Shown piece by piece: positions 36,852 to 46,181 of a stretch of DNA of 64,000 nucleotides; position 1 is the stretch's first letter; every line of letters starts with the position of its first letter. The stretch is from WHSW01 sp963769945 (GTDB lineage Bacteria; Actinomycetota; Thermoleophilia; Solirubrobacterales; 70-9), in assembly GCA_963769945.1 (NCBI GenBank), contig CAVYOA010000008.1, positions 62,001 to 126,000 on the forward strand. Reading direction: 5' to 3'. A model generated the notes under the pieces. That model made no database searches. It was not told the origin of the DNA and was given only the letters and a program-made list of their open reading frames with translations. The position numbers and the translations under genes were made by a program.

Positions 36852-38432
36852 TCAGCCATCGTCGGCCGGCTGGAGCCGTGGTCGCCGCGCGTCGGGCGCG
36901 CCGCGCAGCGGGGAGCCCGAGACGCCGCAGTGATACTCGCCGCGTTTTCGCCCTGACGACTCGTCCTCTTCGCCAGGTTGCTGGTCGCGCTCCAGCACCT
37001 CGGCGTCGATCGTCAGCCAGGCGATTGCGCCTCCGATCGCCGAGAGGATCGCGCAGGCGATCATCGCGATCCGAAAGCCGTCCTCCATCGCGGCGGGGTC
37101 ATAGAAGTCGTCGCCGGTGAGGCCGGCGATCACCGGCAGGAGCGCGACCGCCAACAGGCCCCCCACGCGCGAGACCGCGTTGTTGATTCCGGAAGCGATT
37201 CCAGAGTGGCGTGCGTCGGCGGCGGCGAGGACCGTCGCCGTCACCGGCGCGACGACGAGGGTGAGACCGATGCCGAAGACGGTTACCGCCGGCAAGACCG
37301 TGCTGACGTATGAGTCGCCGGGCGAGATCCGCAGCATCAGCAGTAGACCGACAGCGATGATCAACGGGCCGGCTGTGAGTGGGATCCGGGCGCCGATCCG
37401 CGTCGCCAGTGCGCCCGAGCGCGCCGAGAACAAGAGCATCAGGACGGTCACTGGCATCGAGGCGGCTCCGGCGGCGATCGCCGAGTAGCCGAGGGAGATC
37501 TGCAGGAACGAAACGAGCAGGAAGAAGACCCCGCCGAGAGCCGCATAGACGGCGAAGGTGACTGCATTGGCAGCGCTGAACTGACGCGAGGCGAAGATCG
37601 ACAGCGGCATCATCGGGTTCGCGCTCGTGCGCTCCACGACGAAGAAGCCGACAAGCGCGGCGATCCCGCCGATCCCGCCGATCGCAACCAAGGCGGTGAA
37701 GCCGTCCTCGGGAGCCTGAATCAGCGCGTACGTGGTGCCCGCGAGACCGAGCGCAGCCAGCAATGCGCCCGGTAGGTCGAGGTGGTCACTTGCGTCTGGG
37801 TCCTTCGTCTCAGGAACGTGGCGATTAGCCATCAGCACGACGAAGACGCCGATCGGCAGGTTGATGAGGAAGATCGCGCGCCAGGAGATCGCGTCGACGA
37901 GGTAGCCGCCGAGCAGCGGCCCGACAGCCGCAGCAACGCCGCCGAGCCCCGACCACGCGCCAATTGCGCGCGCTCGGTCTCCCGGCTTGAAGCTCGACTC
38001 GATCATCGCCAGGCTGCCCGGGGTCAGAAGCGCGCCGCCGATGCCCTGGAGCAGGCGGGCGACGATCAGCATCTCGGCGCTGGGAGCGATCGCGCACAAC
38101 GCCGATGCAACGGTGAACCACGCGACCCCGATGACGAAGATCCGCCGCCGGCCGTAGCGATCTCCGAGCGAGCCGCCGAGCAGGATCAGCGACGCGAGCG
38201 TGAGCAGGTAACCGTTGAGAATCCATTGCAGCGAGCTCGTGCTCGCACCGAGGTCCTCGCCGATCGCGGGCAGCGCGACGTTGACGACGGTCCCGTCGAG
38301 AAACGCGAGGCCAGAGCCGAGCACGGCGACGGCCAGCACCCAGCGCCCGGCTGAGCCGTCATACGCAATGCCTTCGCCTTCAGGGCCATCGCTCGCGCTT
38401 GCGGGGGCGCCAGCTTCAGCCGCCAAGCTCAA
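36852..38432 (-). CDS. MFS transporter, DHA2/EmrB-QacA family
   Basis: A 526-residue 14-helix proton-coupled exporter. Motif A GDRYGRRRIFVIG after helix 2, motif C-like GPLLGGYLVDAISWRAIF in helix 5, and the DHA2 element LDGTVVNVALP in helix 1 are clear. The C-terminal cytoplasmic tail ends in EYHCGVSGSPLRG, resembling a short cysteine motif seen at the end of many actinobacterial DHA2 exporters. The start is TTG 38432, three bases after the zinc-finger gene's stop, so the two genes are probably one transcript. The substrate is likely a hydrophobic drug or metabolite. Confidence 0.93.
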   Translation of the reverse strand: MSLAAEAGAPASASDGPEGEGIAYDGSAGRWVLAVAVLGSGLAFLDGTVVNVALPAIGEDLGASTSSLQWILNGYLLTLASLILLGGSLGDRYGRRRIFVIGVAWFTVASALCAIAPSAEMLIVARLLQGIGGALLTPGSLAMIESSFKPGDRARAIGAWSGLGGVAAAVGPLLGGYLVDAISWRAIFLINLPIGVFVVLMANRHVPETKDPDASDHLDLPGALLAALGLAGTTYALIQAPEDGFTALVAIGGIGGIAALVGFFVVERTSANPMMPLSIFASRQFSAANAVTFAVYAALGGVFFLLVSFLQISLGYSAIAAGAASMPVTVLMLLFSARSGALATRIGARIPLTAGPLIIAVGLLLMLRISPGDSYVSTVLPAVTVFGIGLTLVVAPVTATVLAAADARHSGIASGINNAVSRVGGLLAVALLPVIAGLTGDDFYDPAAMEDGFRIAMIACAILSAIGGAIAWLTIDAEVLERDQQPGEEDESSGRKRGEYHCGVSGSPLRGAPDARRPRLQPADDG

Positions 38433-38435
38433 GCC

Positions 38436-38732
38436 TCACGGCGACGCCTCGCCGAGGTCGACGATGAACGCAACCTCGTCGACGTAACAGTAACTCCACT
38501 CCTCGCCATGCTCCATCGAGTGAACCAGCGGGTGATCGGATTCCTTCGCGTGCGCCGTGGCGTGGCGATTGGGCGAGGAGTCACAGCACCCGACCTTGCC
38601 GCAGCTGAGGCAGACGCGCAGGTGGATCCAGCGGCCCCCGGTCTTCAGACACTCCTCACAACCCTCGACCTCGCTACGGGGCGGCGGCCTCACCGAGATC
38701 TGATCGAGATGGATGCACGGTGCTTCGGCCAT
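38436..38732 (-). CDS. UBP-type zinc-finger protein
   Basis: A 98-residue single-domain protein. CIHLDQI, GCEECLKTGGRWIHLRVCLSCG, KVGCCDSSPNRHATAHAKESDH and the terminal WSYCYVDEVAF give the cysteine and histidine ligands of a ZnF-UBP domain. In eukaryotes this fold binds ubiquitin C-termini; bacterial copies are widespread in actinobacteria and their role is unknown. ATG 38732. It immediately precedes an MFS exporter gene, a pairing that might be functional. Confidence 0.9.
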   Translation of the reverse strand: MAEAPCIHLDQISVRPPPRSEVEGCEECLKTGGRWIHLRVCLSCGKVGCCDSSPNRHATAHAKESDHPLVHSMEHGEEWSYCYVDEVAFIVDLGEASP

Positions 38733-38925
38733 GGGGCTCCCTTGCAGTCGTTTGCGATTTGCTCCCGCTGCGATCGAGTTTGGCGCAGCTGTCAAGTCGT
38801 CTTCGGACCCGCTTGCGGCGAGTAGAGCCGGGTAGCTGTGTACTTGGCAAACCGCGCGCCGTCCGCCGGGCAATGCAGATGCAACGGAACGAGACGTTTC
38901 CCTGCAACCGAGAACGGAGACCACT

Positions 38926-39150
38926 GTGACCAAGGACCACGGACCGAGCGTCAAAGACGACAAACAGTACGAGGGCCTGCGAAAGAAGGGAATGAGCAAG
39001 CAACGAGCGGCGTCGATCGCCAACTCTCCCGATGCCTCGAGCAAAGGTGGCAAGAAAAGCGGCAAAGGGAGCGGCGGCTCCAAATCGCAAAAGCGCGCCG
39101 CGGGCCGCGAAGGCGGCAAGAACTCGCGAGGATCCTCGGGTGGCGGCTGA
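38926..39150 (+). CDS. small basic protein (DUF7218-like)
   Basis: A 74-residue protein. The N-terminal half (VKDDKQYEGLRKKGMSKQRA then ASIANSPDAS) is conserved across actinobacteria as a short helical module often described as a hypothetical or stress-related protein; the second half is Lys/Gly/Ser-rich and disordered. GTG 38926 with GGAG about 9 bases upstream. No membrane segment. It could bind nucleic acid by charge, which is speculation. Confidence 0.75.
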   Translation: MTKDHGPSVKDDKQYEGLRKKGMSKQRAASIANSPDASSKGGKKSGKGSGGSKSQKRAAGREGGKNSRGSSGGG

Positions 39151-39168
39151 ATTCAAGGCTGGCGGCCG

Positions 39169-40272
39169 ATGAAGTTCGCGGTTGCTGATGAGCGGTCGCC
39201 GCATCGAATCGGCGTTCGGTCGCCCGATGCCGGTCCGCCCGTAACCCGCGCCGTCACGCCGCCTCCGGTCGACGGGATCGTCGAGGCGATCGGCCGCACC
39301 CCGCTGGTGCGATTGCGACGCTACCTCGCATCTACCGACCTGCAGCTCTGGGGCAAGCTGGAATCAACTAACCCTGGTGGCTCAGCCAAAGACCGCCCGG
39401 CGGCGCGCATGATCGCCGAGGGACTGCGAAGCGGCGCGATCACCGAAGCCACCACCGTGATCGAATCGAGCTCGGGCAACATGGCTATTGGACTTGCACA
39501 AGCCTGTCGCTTTCATCGCCTGAAGCTGATCTGCGTGCTCGACCGCCGAGCCAACGAGACCACCGTTCGCACTCTGCGCGCGCTCGGCGCCGACGTCCGC
39601 ATCGTCACCGAGCCTGACCCCGCGACCGGCGAGCTGCTGACCGCCAGGCTCAACCTCGTTGCGCATTTGGCCGAGCACATTGCGGACTCGTTTTGGCCGG
39701 ACCAGTACACGAACGCCGCCAACCCTGATGCTCATGGGGCCGGGACGATGCGTGAAATCGACGAGGCACTCGACGCACGGCTCGACTGCCTCATCGTCGC
39801 GGCCGGCACCGCGGGAACGCTTCGAGGTTGTGCGGAGTATCTCTGTAAGCACCGCCGTCAGACTCGGTTGATCGCTGTCGACTCCGACGCCAGCGCGCTG
39901 TTCGGCGGCCAATCAGGTGAGCGTCTACTTCCAGGTCACGGCGCCGGCGTGGCAAGCAAGCACTCGCAGGAGCTCAGCTTCGACCGCTTGGTGCGGGTCT
40001 CGGATTTCGACTGCGTGGTCGGTTGTCGCCGGCTTGTCGAGCGGGAGGGGATCTTCGCCGGAGCCTCTTCGGGTGCAGTCGCGATCGCGCTCGAGCGCAT
40101 CGCCCCAACACTCGAGCCTGGTGCAAGGTGCGCGATGGTGCTCGCCGATGGTGGTGGCGGTTATCTCGATACCGTCTACAACGACGAGTGGGTTGAGCGC
40201 GCGCTCGGTTGTGAGCCCAGCAAACTCGAAGCGATCGTGGGCAGCGATCGAGCCACTTTCCCCGCGAGCTAG
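39169..40272 (+). CDS. SbnA-like N-(2-amino-2-carboxyethyl)-L-glutamate synthase / cysteine-synthase family
   Basis: PLP enzyme of 367 residues. The PLP lysine lies in NPGGSAKDRPAARMI, the phosphate loop is ESSSGNMAIGLAQ, and a second loop is VAAGTAGTLRG. Features beyond cysteine synthase match SbnA of staphyloferrin B biosynthesis: YTNAANPDAHGAGT, SGERLLPGHGA, VGCRRLVEREGIFAGASSG and DGGGGYLDTVYNDEW. SbnA joins O-phosphoserine and glutamate to make a precursor of L-2,3-diaminopropionate. Start ATG 39169. First of three same-strand genes (17-base gap, then ATGA) with an FAD/NAD(P)-binding protein and a PLP decarboxylase. Its exact amino donor cannot be read. Confidence 0.82.
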   Translation: MKFAVADERSPHRIGVRSPDAGPPVTRAVTPPPVDGIVEAIGRTPLVRLRRYLASTDLQLWGKLESTNPGGSAKDRPAARMIAEGLRSGAITEATTVIESSSGNMAIGLAQACRFHRLKLICVLDRRANETTVRTLRALGADVRIVTEPDPATGELLTARLNLVAHLAEHIADSFWPDQYTNAANPDAHGAGTMREIDEALDARLDCLIVAAGTAGTLRGCAEYLCKHRRQTRLIAVDSDASALFGGQSGERLLPGHGAGVASKHSQELSFDRLVRVSDFDCVVGCRRLVEREGIFAGASSGAVAIALERIAPTLEPGARCAMVLADGGGGYLDTVYNDEWVERALGCEPSKLEAIVGSDRATFPAS

Positions 40273-40289
40273 ATCGCAGCCCCGGCGTG

Positions 40290-41840
40290 ATGCATCGAAA
40301 CGGCGTCCGACCTCTGCGGGTCGCCATCGTCGGCCTTGGCCCGAAGGGTCTGTTCGCGCTCGAGCGGCTGCTCGATAGAGCCGCCGACACAGCAACCGGC
40401 CCAATCGCAGTCGAGATTTTCGAACCACACAGCGTCCTCGGGGCCGGGCCGGTCTACGACCCAGATCAGCCGGACTACCTACGGATGAACCTCGATGCCG
40501 CAGAGGTCACAATCTGGCCGGCGGGTAGCGCCGCCGTTCCGGCGACCGAACAGCTCTCGTTCACTCAGTGGCAGCGAGCGAATTTGGAGCTCTCGGATTG
40601 CGAGCGGTACCCGCCCCGTGCCGAGATGGGCCGTTACCTGGCAGCTGGTGCGGCCTTGCTGGTCGAGCATGCCGCACAACGGATTGAGGTAGCCGTCCAC
40701 CGGCGCGAGGTCGCCGCGGTCACGGCGCTAAGCAGCGGGTGGCAGGTTGCGGCCGAGGACGCCGGCGGCGAGTTCGACGAGGTGCTCGTCGCTACCGGAC
40801 ACGCGCATGCTTGGGACGGGATGCTCGCCAACGGTTGGAACCATGCCGCGCCGCTGGTCGAACGAGTGTTTCCGGTCGAGGCGAATCTGAACCCGATCCC
40901 ACGGGGCGCGCGGGTGGCGGTGCGCGGCTACGCGCTCACCTTCATCGACGCGGCGCTGGCCCTGACCGAGGGGCGGGGCGGCAGGTTCGAGCCCGTCACC
41001 GACGGCACGGGCTTGCTCTACCGCAAGGCGGGGACCGAACCGGCGAAGATCTTGCCCTTCTCGCGAACCGGCGAACCGATGGTGGCCAAGCCACAACGCG
41101 ACGAGGTGGCTACCGACGAGACCTGGCGGGAGCTCACGAGCCAAGCACGCGAGCGAATCAGCAAGCTGCCGCCCGACGGCGAGGCCGTGGCAGCGCTCGA
41201 GGCGATCGTGACAACACTCGCGGGGATTCGTCACGGTGTCGAGAGCGACGCTGCCAACCTCGGCGTCGCCTGGCGTGCGCTCTACCCAGCGGTCGTGGAG
41301 CGATTCGGCGCTGACGGCATCGGTGATGCTGAGTGGCCGGCGTTCAGGGTCGTGGCGACGCAAATGGAGCGCTATGCGTTCGGGCCACCCGCGATCAACG
41401 CGGCGAAGCTCGAGGCGCTGATCCGCGCAGGCATCGTCGATCCGACCCATTGCCGCGGCGGGCGAATCGAGACCGAAGGCGCTCAGAGCGAGCTCTGCTC
41501 GCAGGCGGGCCGAACGCCGATCGACATCGTGCTCGACGCCGTCCTTGCTCCACCGGGTGCGATTGGGCTCGACAGCCCCTTGCTGCGCGGGATGCTCACC
41601 GACGGCGTGGCTCGCGTTCAACGCGGCCGACGGGGGCTCGAGGTAGCGGCAGACGCGAGCTGCGTCGCGGCAAGAGGCGGGCTCTCCTACGGACTTTCCG
41701 CCTACGGTCGCCCAACCGAGGACTCGGTGATTGGAAACGACACGCTCAATCGCAGCCTGCATCCGCAGCTCGATCTCTGGGCTGATCGCGTCATCGCGCG
41801 TTCACGAGAGCCCGCCGCGATCATGCCGAGTGCGGGATGA
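40290..41840 (+). CDS. FAD/NAD(P)-binding protein (NAD_binding_9-like)
   Basis: A 516-residue cytosolic flavoprotein. The N-terminal Rossmann motif VAIVGLGPKGLFALERLL and EIFEPHSVLGAGPVYDPDQP are typical of the PF13454 type; a second nucleotide site may be around VAVRGYALTFIDAALAL. The middle and C-terminal parts are family specific. ATG 40290 is chosen (GTG 40287 is in frame just before). Its stop overlaps the decarboxylase start (ATGA), so the pair is translationally coupled. In staphyloferrin-type pathways the SbnA product is oxidised by SbnB; here no SbnB-like gene exists and this flavoprotein may take that step. That is inference. Confidence 0.8.
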   Translation: MHRNGVRPLRVAIVGLGPKGLFALERLLDRAADTATGPIAVEIFEPHSVLGAGPVYDPDQPDYLRMNLDAAEVTIWPAGSAAVPATEQLSFTQWQRANLELSDCERYPPRAEMGRYLAAGAALLVEHAAQRIEVAVHRREVAAVTALSSGWQVAAEDAGGEFDEVLVATGHAHAWDGMLANGWNHAAPLVERVFPVEANLNPIPRGARVAVRGYALTFIDAALALTEGRGGRFEPVTDGTGLLYRKAGTEPAKILPFSRTGEPMVAKPQRDEVATDETWRELTSQARERISKLPPDGEAVAALEAIVTTLAGIRHGVESDAANLGVAWRALYPAVVERFGADGIGDAEWPAFRVVATQMERYAFGPPAINAAKLEALIRAGIVDPTHCRGGRIETEGAQSELCSQAGRTPIDIVLDAVLAPPGAIGLDSPLLRGMLTDGVARVQRGRRGLEVAADASCVAARGGLSYGLSAYGRPTEDSVIGNDTLNRSLHPQLDLWADRVIARSREPAAIMPSAG

Positions 41841-43300
41841 GCTCCGAGGTCGCACAGAAATCGAAGCCGGGGCCTGCGCCGCTCTGCCGCGGCGAGCTGC
41901 CGTTGACTGCGCGGCTCGAACCATGGCAGTCAGAACTCTGCAAGCAGCCCGATCTGCTCGCAGCGCTCGTCGAGCGCTACGGATCGCCACTCAACTTGAT
42001 CGATCCTTCGGCGATCGCCGGCAACGCCCGCGAGCTCGAGACCGTTGCGAGCGCAGCGGGCGTCGCCATGCGGATCTTCTTCGCTCGCAAGGCGAACAAG
42101 GCGCTGGCGCTGGTGGACGAGGCAAAGCGCCTGGGACTTGGCGTCGACGTGGCCAGCGAGCGCGAGCTGTCGCAGGTGCTCGCCCGCGGTATCGACGGAT
42201 CACAGGTGGTGGTCACAGCGGCGATCAAGCCTCCCACGCTGATCGAGCTCAGCCTCCGATGCGGTGCGACGATCGTGCTCGATAACTTCGACGAGCTCGA
42301 GCTGCTGACCAGCCGCTCGTCGGAGCTCGGATTGCAAGCGCCGGTCGCGCTTCGACTTTCGCCCGAGCTCGGCGACGCCACCGTGCCAAGCCGGTTTGGC
42401 TTCAGCGCGACTGAGTTTGAAAGGGCGCGCGAGCTGCTTCGCGCCGGCGGCCTTGGGATCGATGGCGTCCATTTTCATCTCGACGGCTACGACCCGGGTC
42501 AGCGAGCAGTTGCAATCGCTCAGTGTCTCGATCTCGTCGATCGTCTGCGCGAGCTTGGGGAGCAGCCCAGCTTTATCGACATCGGCGGTGGAATCCCGGT
42601 CAGCTATCTCGAGTCGGCTGCGCAATGGGACCGTTTCTGGGACGAACACCGGCGAGGCTTGCTTGGCGAACGCCGGGCGTTGACTTTCGGCGCACATGGC
42701 CTCGGGCTGACAGCGCACCGGGGCGAGTTGCTGGGCAGCCCCGACGTCTATCCGTTCTTTCAACAGCTGGTTGGTGGCGACTGGCTTCAGGCCGTGCTCA
42801 GCGACGAACTCGTTATCGGTTCCCGGCGAGAATCAGTCGCCAGCGCGATCAGCAGCCGCGGTCTCGAGCTGCGCTGCGAGCCAGGACGGGCGCTGCTCGA
42901 CGGCTGCGGGATGACCGTCGCCGAAGTCATGTTCGTCAAGCAGCGTCGCGACGGGATTACGCTCGTCGGCTTGGCGATGAACCGAACCCAATGTCGCTCG
43001 ACATCGGCAGACTTCCTGGTTGATCCGATCTTGGTTGCGGGCTCGAAGCGCGCTCGGCTTGACCCGGCGGAGGGTTATCTGGTCGGCGCGTACTGCATCG
43101 AGCGCGAGCTGCTCACCTGGCGCCGACTGGAATTTCCAGGTGGCATCGAGGCCGGCGATTTGATCGCCTTTCCCAATACCGCCGGCTATTTCATGCACAT
43201 CCTCGAGAGCGCGTCCCATCAGATCCCGCTGGCGCGCAACGTGATCGTCGGCTCGGGCGAGCCGCAACTGGACCCGATCGATCTCGAGGACGTGCTTTAG
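41837..43300 (+). CDS. PLP-dependent decarboxylase, alanine-racemase fold (Y4yA/SbnH/LysA-like)
   Basis: A 487-residue fold-type III enzyme. The PLP lysine is in FFARKANKALAL near residue 80; HFHLDGYD, DIGGGIPVSY, RCEPGRALLDGCG and VGAYCIERELL are the other conserved PLP and active-site blocks. An insertion of about 70 residues between DIGGG and CEPGR (from WDRFWDEHRR to LQAVLSDEL) distinguishes it from diaminopimelate decarboxylase and is like Y4yA-type proteins. It probably decarboxylates an amino acid made by the upstream enzymes. Starts by ATGA overlap; a convergent dehydrogenase gene ends 40 bases beyond its stop. Confidence 0.85.
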   Translation: MSSEVAQKSKPGPAPLCRGELPLTARLEPWQSELCKQPDLLAALVERYGSPLNLIDPSAIAGNARELETVASAAGVAMRIFFARKANKALALVDEAKRLGLGVDVASERELSQVLARGIDGSQVVVTAAIKPPTLIELSLRCGATIVLDNFDELELLTSRSSELGLQAPVALRLSPELGDATVPSRFGFSATEFERARELLRAGGLGIDGVHFHLDGYDPGQRAVAIAQCLDLVDRLRELGEQPSFIDIGGGIPVSYLESAAQWDRFWDEHRRGLLGERRALTFGAHGLGLTAHRGELLGSPDVYPFFQQLVGGDWLQAVLSDELVIGSRRESVASAISSRGLELRCEPGRALLDGCGMTVAEVMFVKQRRDGITLVGLAMNRTQCRSTSADFLVDPILVAGSKRARLDPAEGYLVGAYCIERELLTWRRLEFPGGIEAGDLIAFPNTAGYFMHILESASHQIPLARNVIVGSGEPQLDPIDLEDVL

Positions 43301-43340
43301 GGCTCGTCAGCCCGGCACACCGTGCGCCGAGCGTCTGTGT

Positions 43341-44534
43341 TCATGGCTGGAAAACAACCTTGAACATGCCGTCCTGCTTTTTTTGGAACTTCGCGTACGC
43401 CTCGGGGGCATCAGCCAGCGGCAGGTGATGAGTGGCAAAACCTTCGACGCCGAGCGGATCGTCGTCGCCGCTGAGCAGCGGCATGATCTCGTCGACCCAG
43501 CGCTTAACGTGTGCCTGACCCATGCGGATCTGAATGCCCTTGTCGAAGAGCTGCATCATCGGCAACGGGTCGATCGCACCTCCATACACGCCTGAGATCG
43601 AGACGGTGCCGCCGCGGCGCACACCTTCGAAGCAAGCAAGCAGGGCGCTGAGGCGGTCGATCCCGACCTTCTCGATCATCCGCTTTGCGACGGCGTCGGG
43701 GAGATACTGCGCTGACTTCTGAGCGAGCTCGCCGACGGGCGCACCATGAGCCTCCATGCCAACAGCGTCGATCGCCGAGTCGGGGCCGCGCCCCTCCGTG
43801 AGCTCGCGAAGCTGCTCGGCGATGGCCACTGGATCTCCAGCATTGTCGGAGACATCCAGCACCTCGACGCCCCAGTCGCGAGCGATCTGCAGGCGCTCGG
43901 CAACGAGATCGAGGCCGATCACGCGGACGCCGTTGTGCTTTGCGATGCGGGCCGCCATCTGGCCGATCGGGCCGAGCCCAAAGATCGCAACCGTGCCGCC
44001 TTCGGGGATCTCGGCGAACTCAACCGCCTGCCAAGCGGTTGGCAGCACATCGGAGAGAAAGAGGAAGCGATCGTCTGGCGGCCCGTCGGGGACTTTGATC
44101 GGCCCGAACTGCGCTTGCGGGACGCGCAGGTACTCGGCCTGGCCGCCGGCGACCTGGCCGTAGAGCTTGGTGTAGCCGAACAGCGATGCGCCGGTACCCG
44201 TGTCGCGGTTCTGGGTGGTCTCGCACTGCGCGAAGAGGTCGCGCTCGCACATCCAGCAGTGCCCGCAGGAGATGTTGAACGGGATGACTACGCGGTCGCC
44301 CTTCTCCAGCCCGTCCACCTCGGCGCCGACCTCCTCGACCACGCCCATCGGCTCGTGACCGAGAATGTCGCCTGAGTCGATGTACATCCCGAGCACGCTG
44401 TAGAGATGAAGGTCCGAGCCGCAGAGCCCGGTCGACGTGACGCGAATAATCGCGTCTGTCGGCGCTTCGATCGTCGGGTCGGGAACCTCGTCGACCTGCA
44501 CCTTTTCCGTCCCCTGCCATGTGAGTGCCTTCAT
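43341..44534 (-). CDS. zinc-dependent alcohol dehydrogenase (FdhA/formaldehyde-dehydrogenase-like MDR)
   Basis: A 397-residue medium-chain dehydrogenase. Catalytic zinc ligands in GLCGSDLHLY and GHEPMGVV; a structural zinc lobe with four cysteines, CGHCWMCERDLFAQC. The Rossmann motif is FGLGPIGQMAA. Length and the insert around QNRDTGTGASLFGYTK match glutathione-independent formaldehyde dehydrogenase-like enzymes. ATG 44534 has AGGAGG upstream (near 44545). It is monocistronic and convergent with the decarboxylase cluster. Likely NAD(P)-dependent oxidation of an alcohol or aldehyde; substrate unknown. Confidence 0.93.
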   Translation of the reverse strand: MKALTWQGTEKVQVDEVPDPTIEAPTDAIIRVTSTGLCGSDLHLYSVLGMYIDSGDILGHEPMGVVEEVGAEVDGLEKGDRVVIPFNISCGHCWMCERDLFAQCETTQNRDTGTGASLFGYTKLYGQVAGGQAEYLRVPQAQFGPIKVPDGPPDDRFLFLSDVLPTAWQAVEFAEIPEGGTVAIFGLGPIGQMAARIAKHNGVRVIGLDLVAERLQIARDWGVEVLDVSDNAGDPVAIAEQLRELTEGRGPDSAIDAVGMEAHGAPVGELAQKSAQYLPDAVAKRMIEKVGIDRLSALLACFEGVRRGGTVSISGVYGGAIDPLPMMQLFDKGIQIRMGQAHVKRWVDEIMPLLSGDDDPLGVEGFATHHLPLADAPEAYAKFQKKQDGMFKVVFQP

Positions 44535-44731
44535 CGGACCGATCCCTCCTGTCGTCGCTTCGTCGTCGCTCGGCAGTAGCTCTACCCACCTGGGCGGCAG
44601 CCAAGCGGGATGCGAGGGGTCAGCTAACGACGACAAAACGGGGTGCGAGCTTGGCCAGGCGCGGTTTTCCGACGGCTAACTTCGGACTAGCGCTGACCGC
44701 GCCGGCTCGTTTCTCGCGCCGCCGTTCGTGC

Positions 44732-45307
44732 TCAGTCCGTTGCGCGCTCGTAGATCAGCAGCGCGACGCCCGAGTCGTAGGCCTTTGCGTCGGCGAGCCG
44801 CAGCGTCTTCATCTCGCCGGGGTCCGGGAACATCCGCAACCCGTCGGCGACCAGCACCGGATGCACCATCGCGCGGTATTCGTCGACAAGGTCGGCCTCG
44901 ACCAGCGCGTGGACGAGCTGGGCTGAGCCGTTGACGAGGACCGGGCCAGCGTCGGCATCGCGCAGCTTCGCGACCTCTTCCAGCGGATCGCCCGAGAGCA
45001 CGGTCGTGTTCTCCCACTCGGGATCGGTGAGCGTCGAGGAGATGACGTACTTGGGCATCGAGTTGATCTTGTCGGTGAACGGGTCGCTGCGGTCGCGCTG
45101 CGGCCAGGCGGCAGCGAAGCCCTCGTATGTCTTTCGCCCGAGCAGCAGCGACTCGGCCTCGTCAAGCTCCTCGCTCTTGTAGGCAAAGTGATCCTCGCCG
45201 TAGGTCGACTTGAAAGTCCAGCCGGTGTGTGGGTGGGTCTGCTCGCCACCGGGCGCCTCCATGACGCCGTTGAGGCTGACGAACTCCGAAACGATCAACT
45301 TGCTCAT
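44732..45307 (-). CDS. dihydrofolate-reductase-family protein (RibD C-terminal-like)
   Basis: A 191-residue RibD_C/DHFR-fold protein: KLIVSEFVSLNGVMEAPGG at the N-terminus, LLLGRKTYEGFAAAWP, MPKYVISSTLTDPEW, and GSAQLVHALVEADLVDEYR. This large actinobacterial group binds NADPH but usually has no proven substrate. ATG 45307 with AAAGGGA upstream. Cytosolic and alone, downstream of nothing obvious on its strand. Confidence 0.9.
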   Translation of the reverse strand: MSKLIVSEFVSLNGVMEAPGGEQTHPHTGWTFKSTYGEDHFAYKSEELDEAESLLLGRKTYEGFAAAWPQRDRSDPFTDKINSMPKYVISSTLTDPEWENTTVLSGDPLEEVAKLRDADAGPVLVNGSAQLVHALVEADLVDEYRAMVHPVLVADGLRMFPDPGEMKTLRLADAKAYDSGVALLIYERATD

Positions 45308-45409
45308 CGCGAGTCCCTTTCTTGAGACGAAGCTCTCGGTGTTGTTACCCGATCCTGGCACGGCCTGAAACGAAAGCCCGTTGCGGTGAGCTCGTGGTTG
45401 TCGACGCCC

Positions 45410-46181
45410 TCACGGCGCGAGCGCCGAGAAATCACCGCTGTCGCGAATCGCCGTGGCGCTCGCCTTCGCCGCAGCCATCGCGATACTCGCAAGCCAGCTG
45501 CCCAGGCTCACCCGCTGGGCTCCCGCCGCGACGATGCCGTCCATCGACATCTCGGGAAAGGCGAGAACGTTGACTGGCTTCGAAGTCGCCGAGCAGATCG
45601 CTCGGATCTCTTCGTCGGTGCGTATCGCAGGCGCGTAGAGGACGTCGGCGCCAGCGGCCTCATAGGCCTGCAGGCGCCGGATCGTGTCATCGAGGTCGGG
45701 GTTGTCGCGGAAATGGTTCTCGGCGCGCGCAGTCAGGGTGAACGGGAAGTCGAGCGCGCGGGCCGCCTCGACCGCGGCCGCTATCCGCTCTGTCGCTCGG
45801 TCGAGCTCATAGATGTAAGCCACCGGCGGGGTCCCAGTCCTCGATCGAGCCGCCGACGGCACCTGCAGCGGCGACGCCAGCGATCGCGCGCGCGACGTCG
45901 GCTGGCTCTGATCCGTAGCCATGTTCGAGATCCATCGAGACGGGGAGATCGGTGGCTTGATCGAGCGCCTGTGCGTGTTCGATCGACTCCGCCAGGCTCA
46001 CCTCGCCATCAGATCGACCGAGCGTCTGGGCGAAACCGCCGCTGGTGCTCGCGAGCGCGAGAAAACCAGCCGCCGCCAACGCTTGAGCGGACCCCGCGTC
46101 CCAAGCGTTGGCGATGATGAACGGCTCGCCCTGATGCAGGGCGCGAAAGGTTTGCGCCTTTTCGAGCTGTGAAGGGGTCAT
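45410..46181 (-). pseudogene. isocitrate lyase/PEP mutase family protein, frameshifted
   Basis: The first frame (ATG 46181) reads IIANAWDAGSAQALAAAGF, LASTSGGFAQTLGR, SMDLEHGYG and GGSIEDWDPAGG, the start of an ICL/PEPM barrel with the metal-binding acidic residues. It then stops, while the other frame continues YIYELDRATERIAAAVEAAR, FTLTARAENHF, GADVLYAP, and ends DSGDFSALAP at 45410. Removing one A of the AA at 45817-45818 restores GGYIYELD and a protein of about 256 residues. Family members cleave or form C-C or P-C bonds in 2-oxo/2-methylisocitrate-type compounds; this subgroup is uncharacterised. It overlaps the upstream dehydrogenase by ATGA. Confidence 0.75.

Noticed and set aside
44616..44640. 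GGTCAGCTAAC and a similar string near 48726 as further c-di-AMP riboswitches
   Set aside because: Only the short string matches; the flanking core elements of the ydaO class are missing and no wall hydrolase gene follows.
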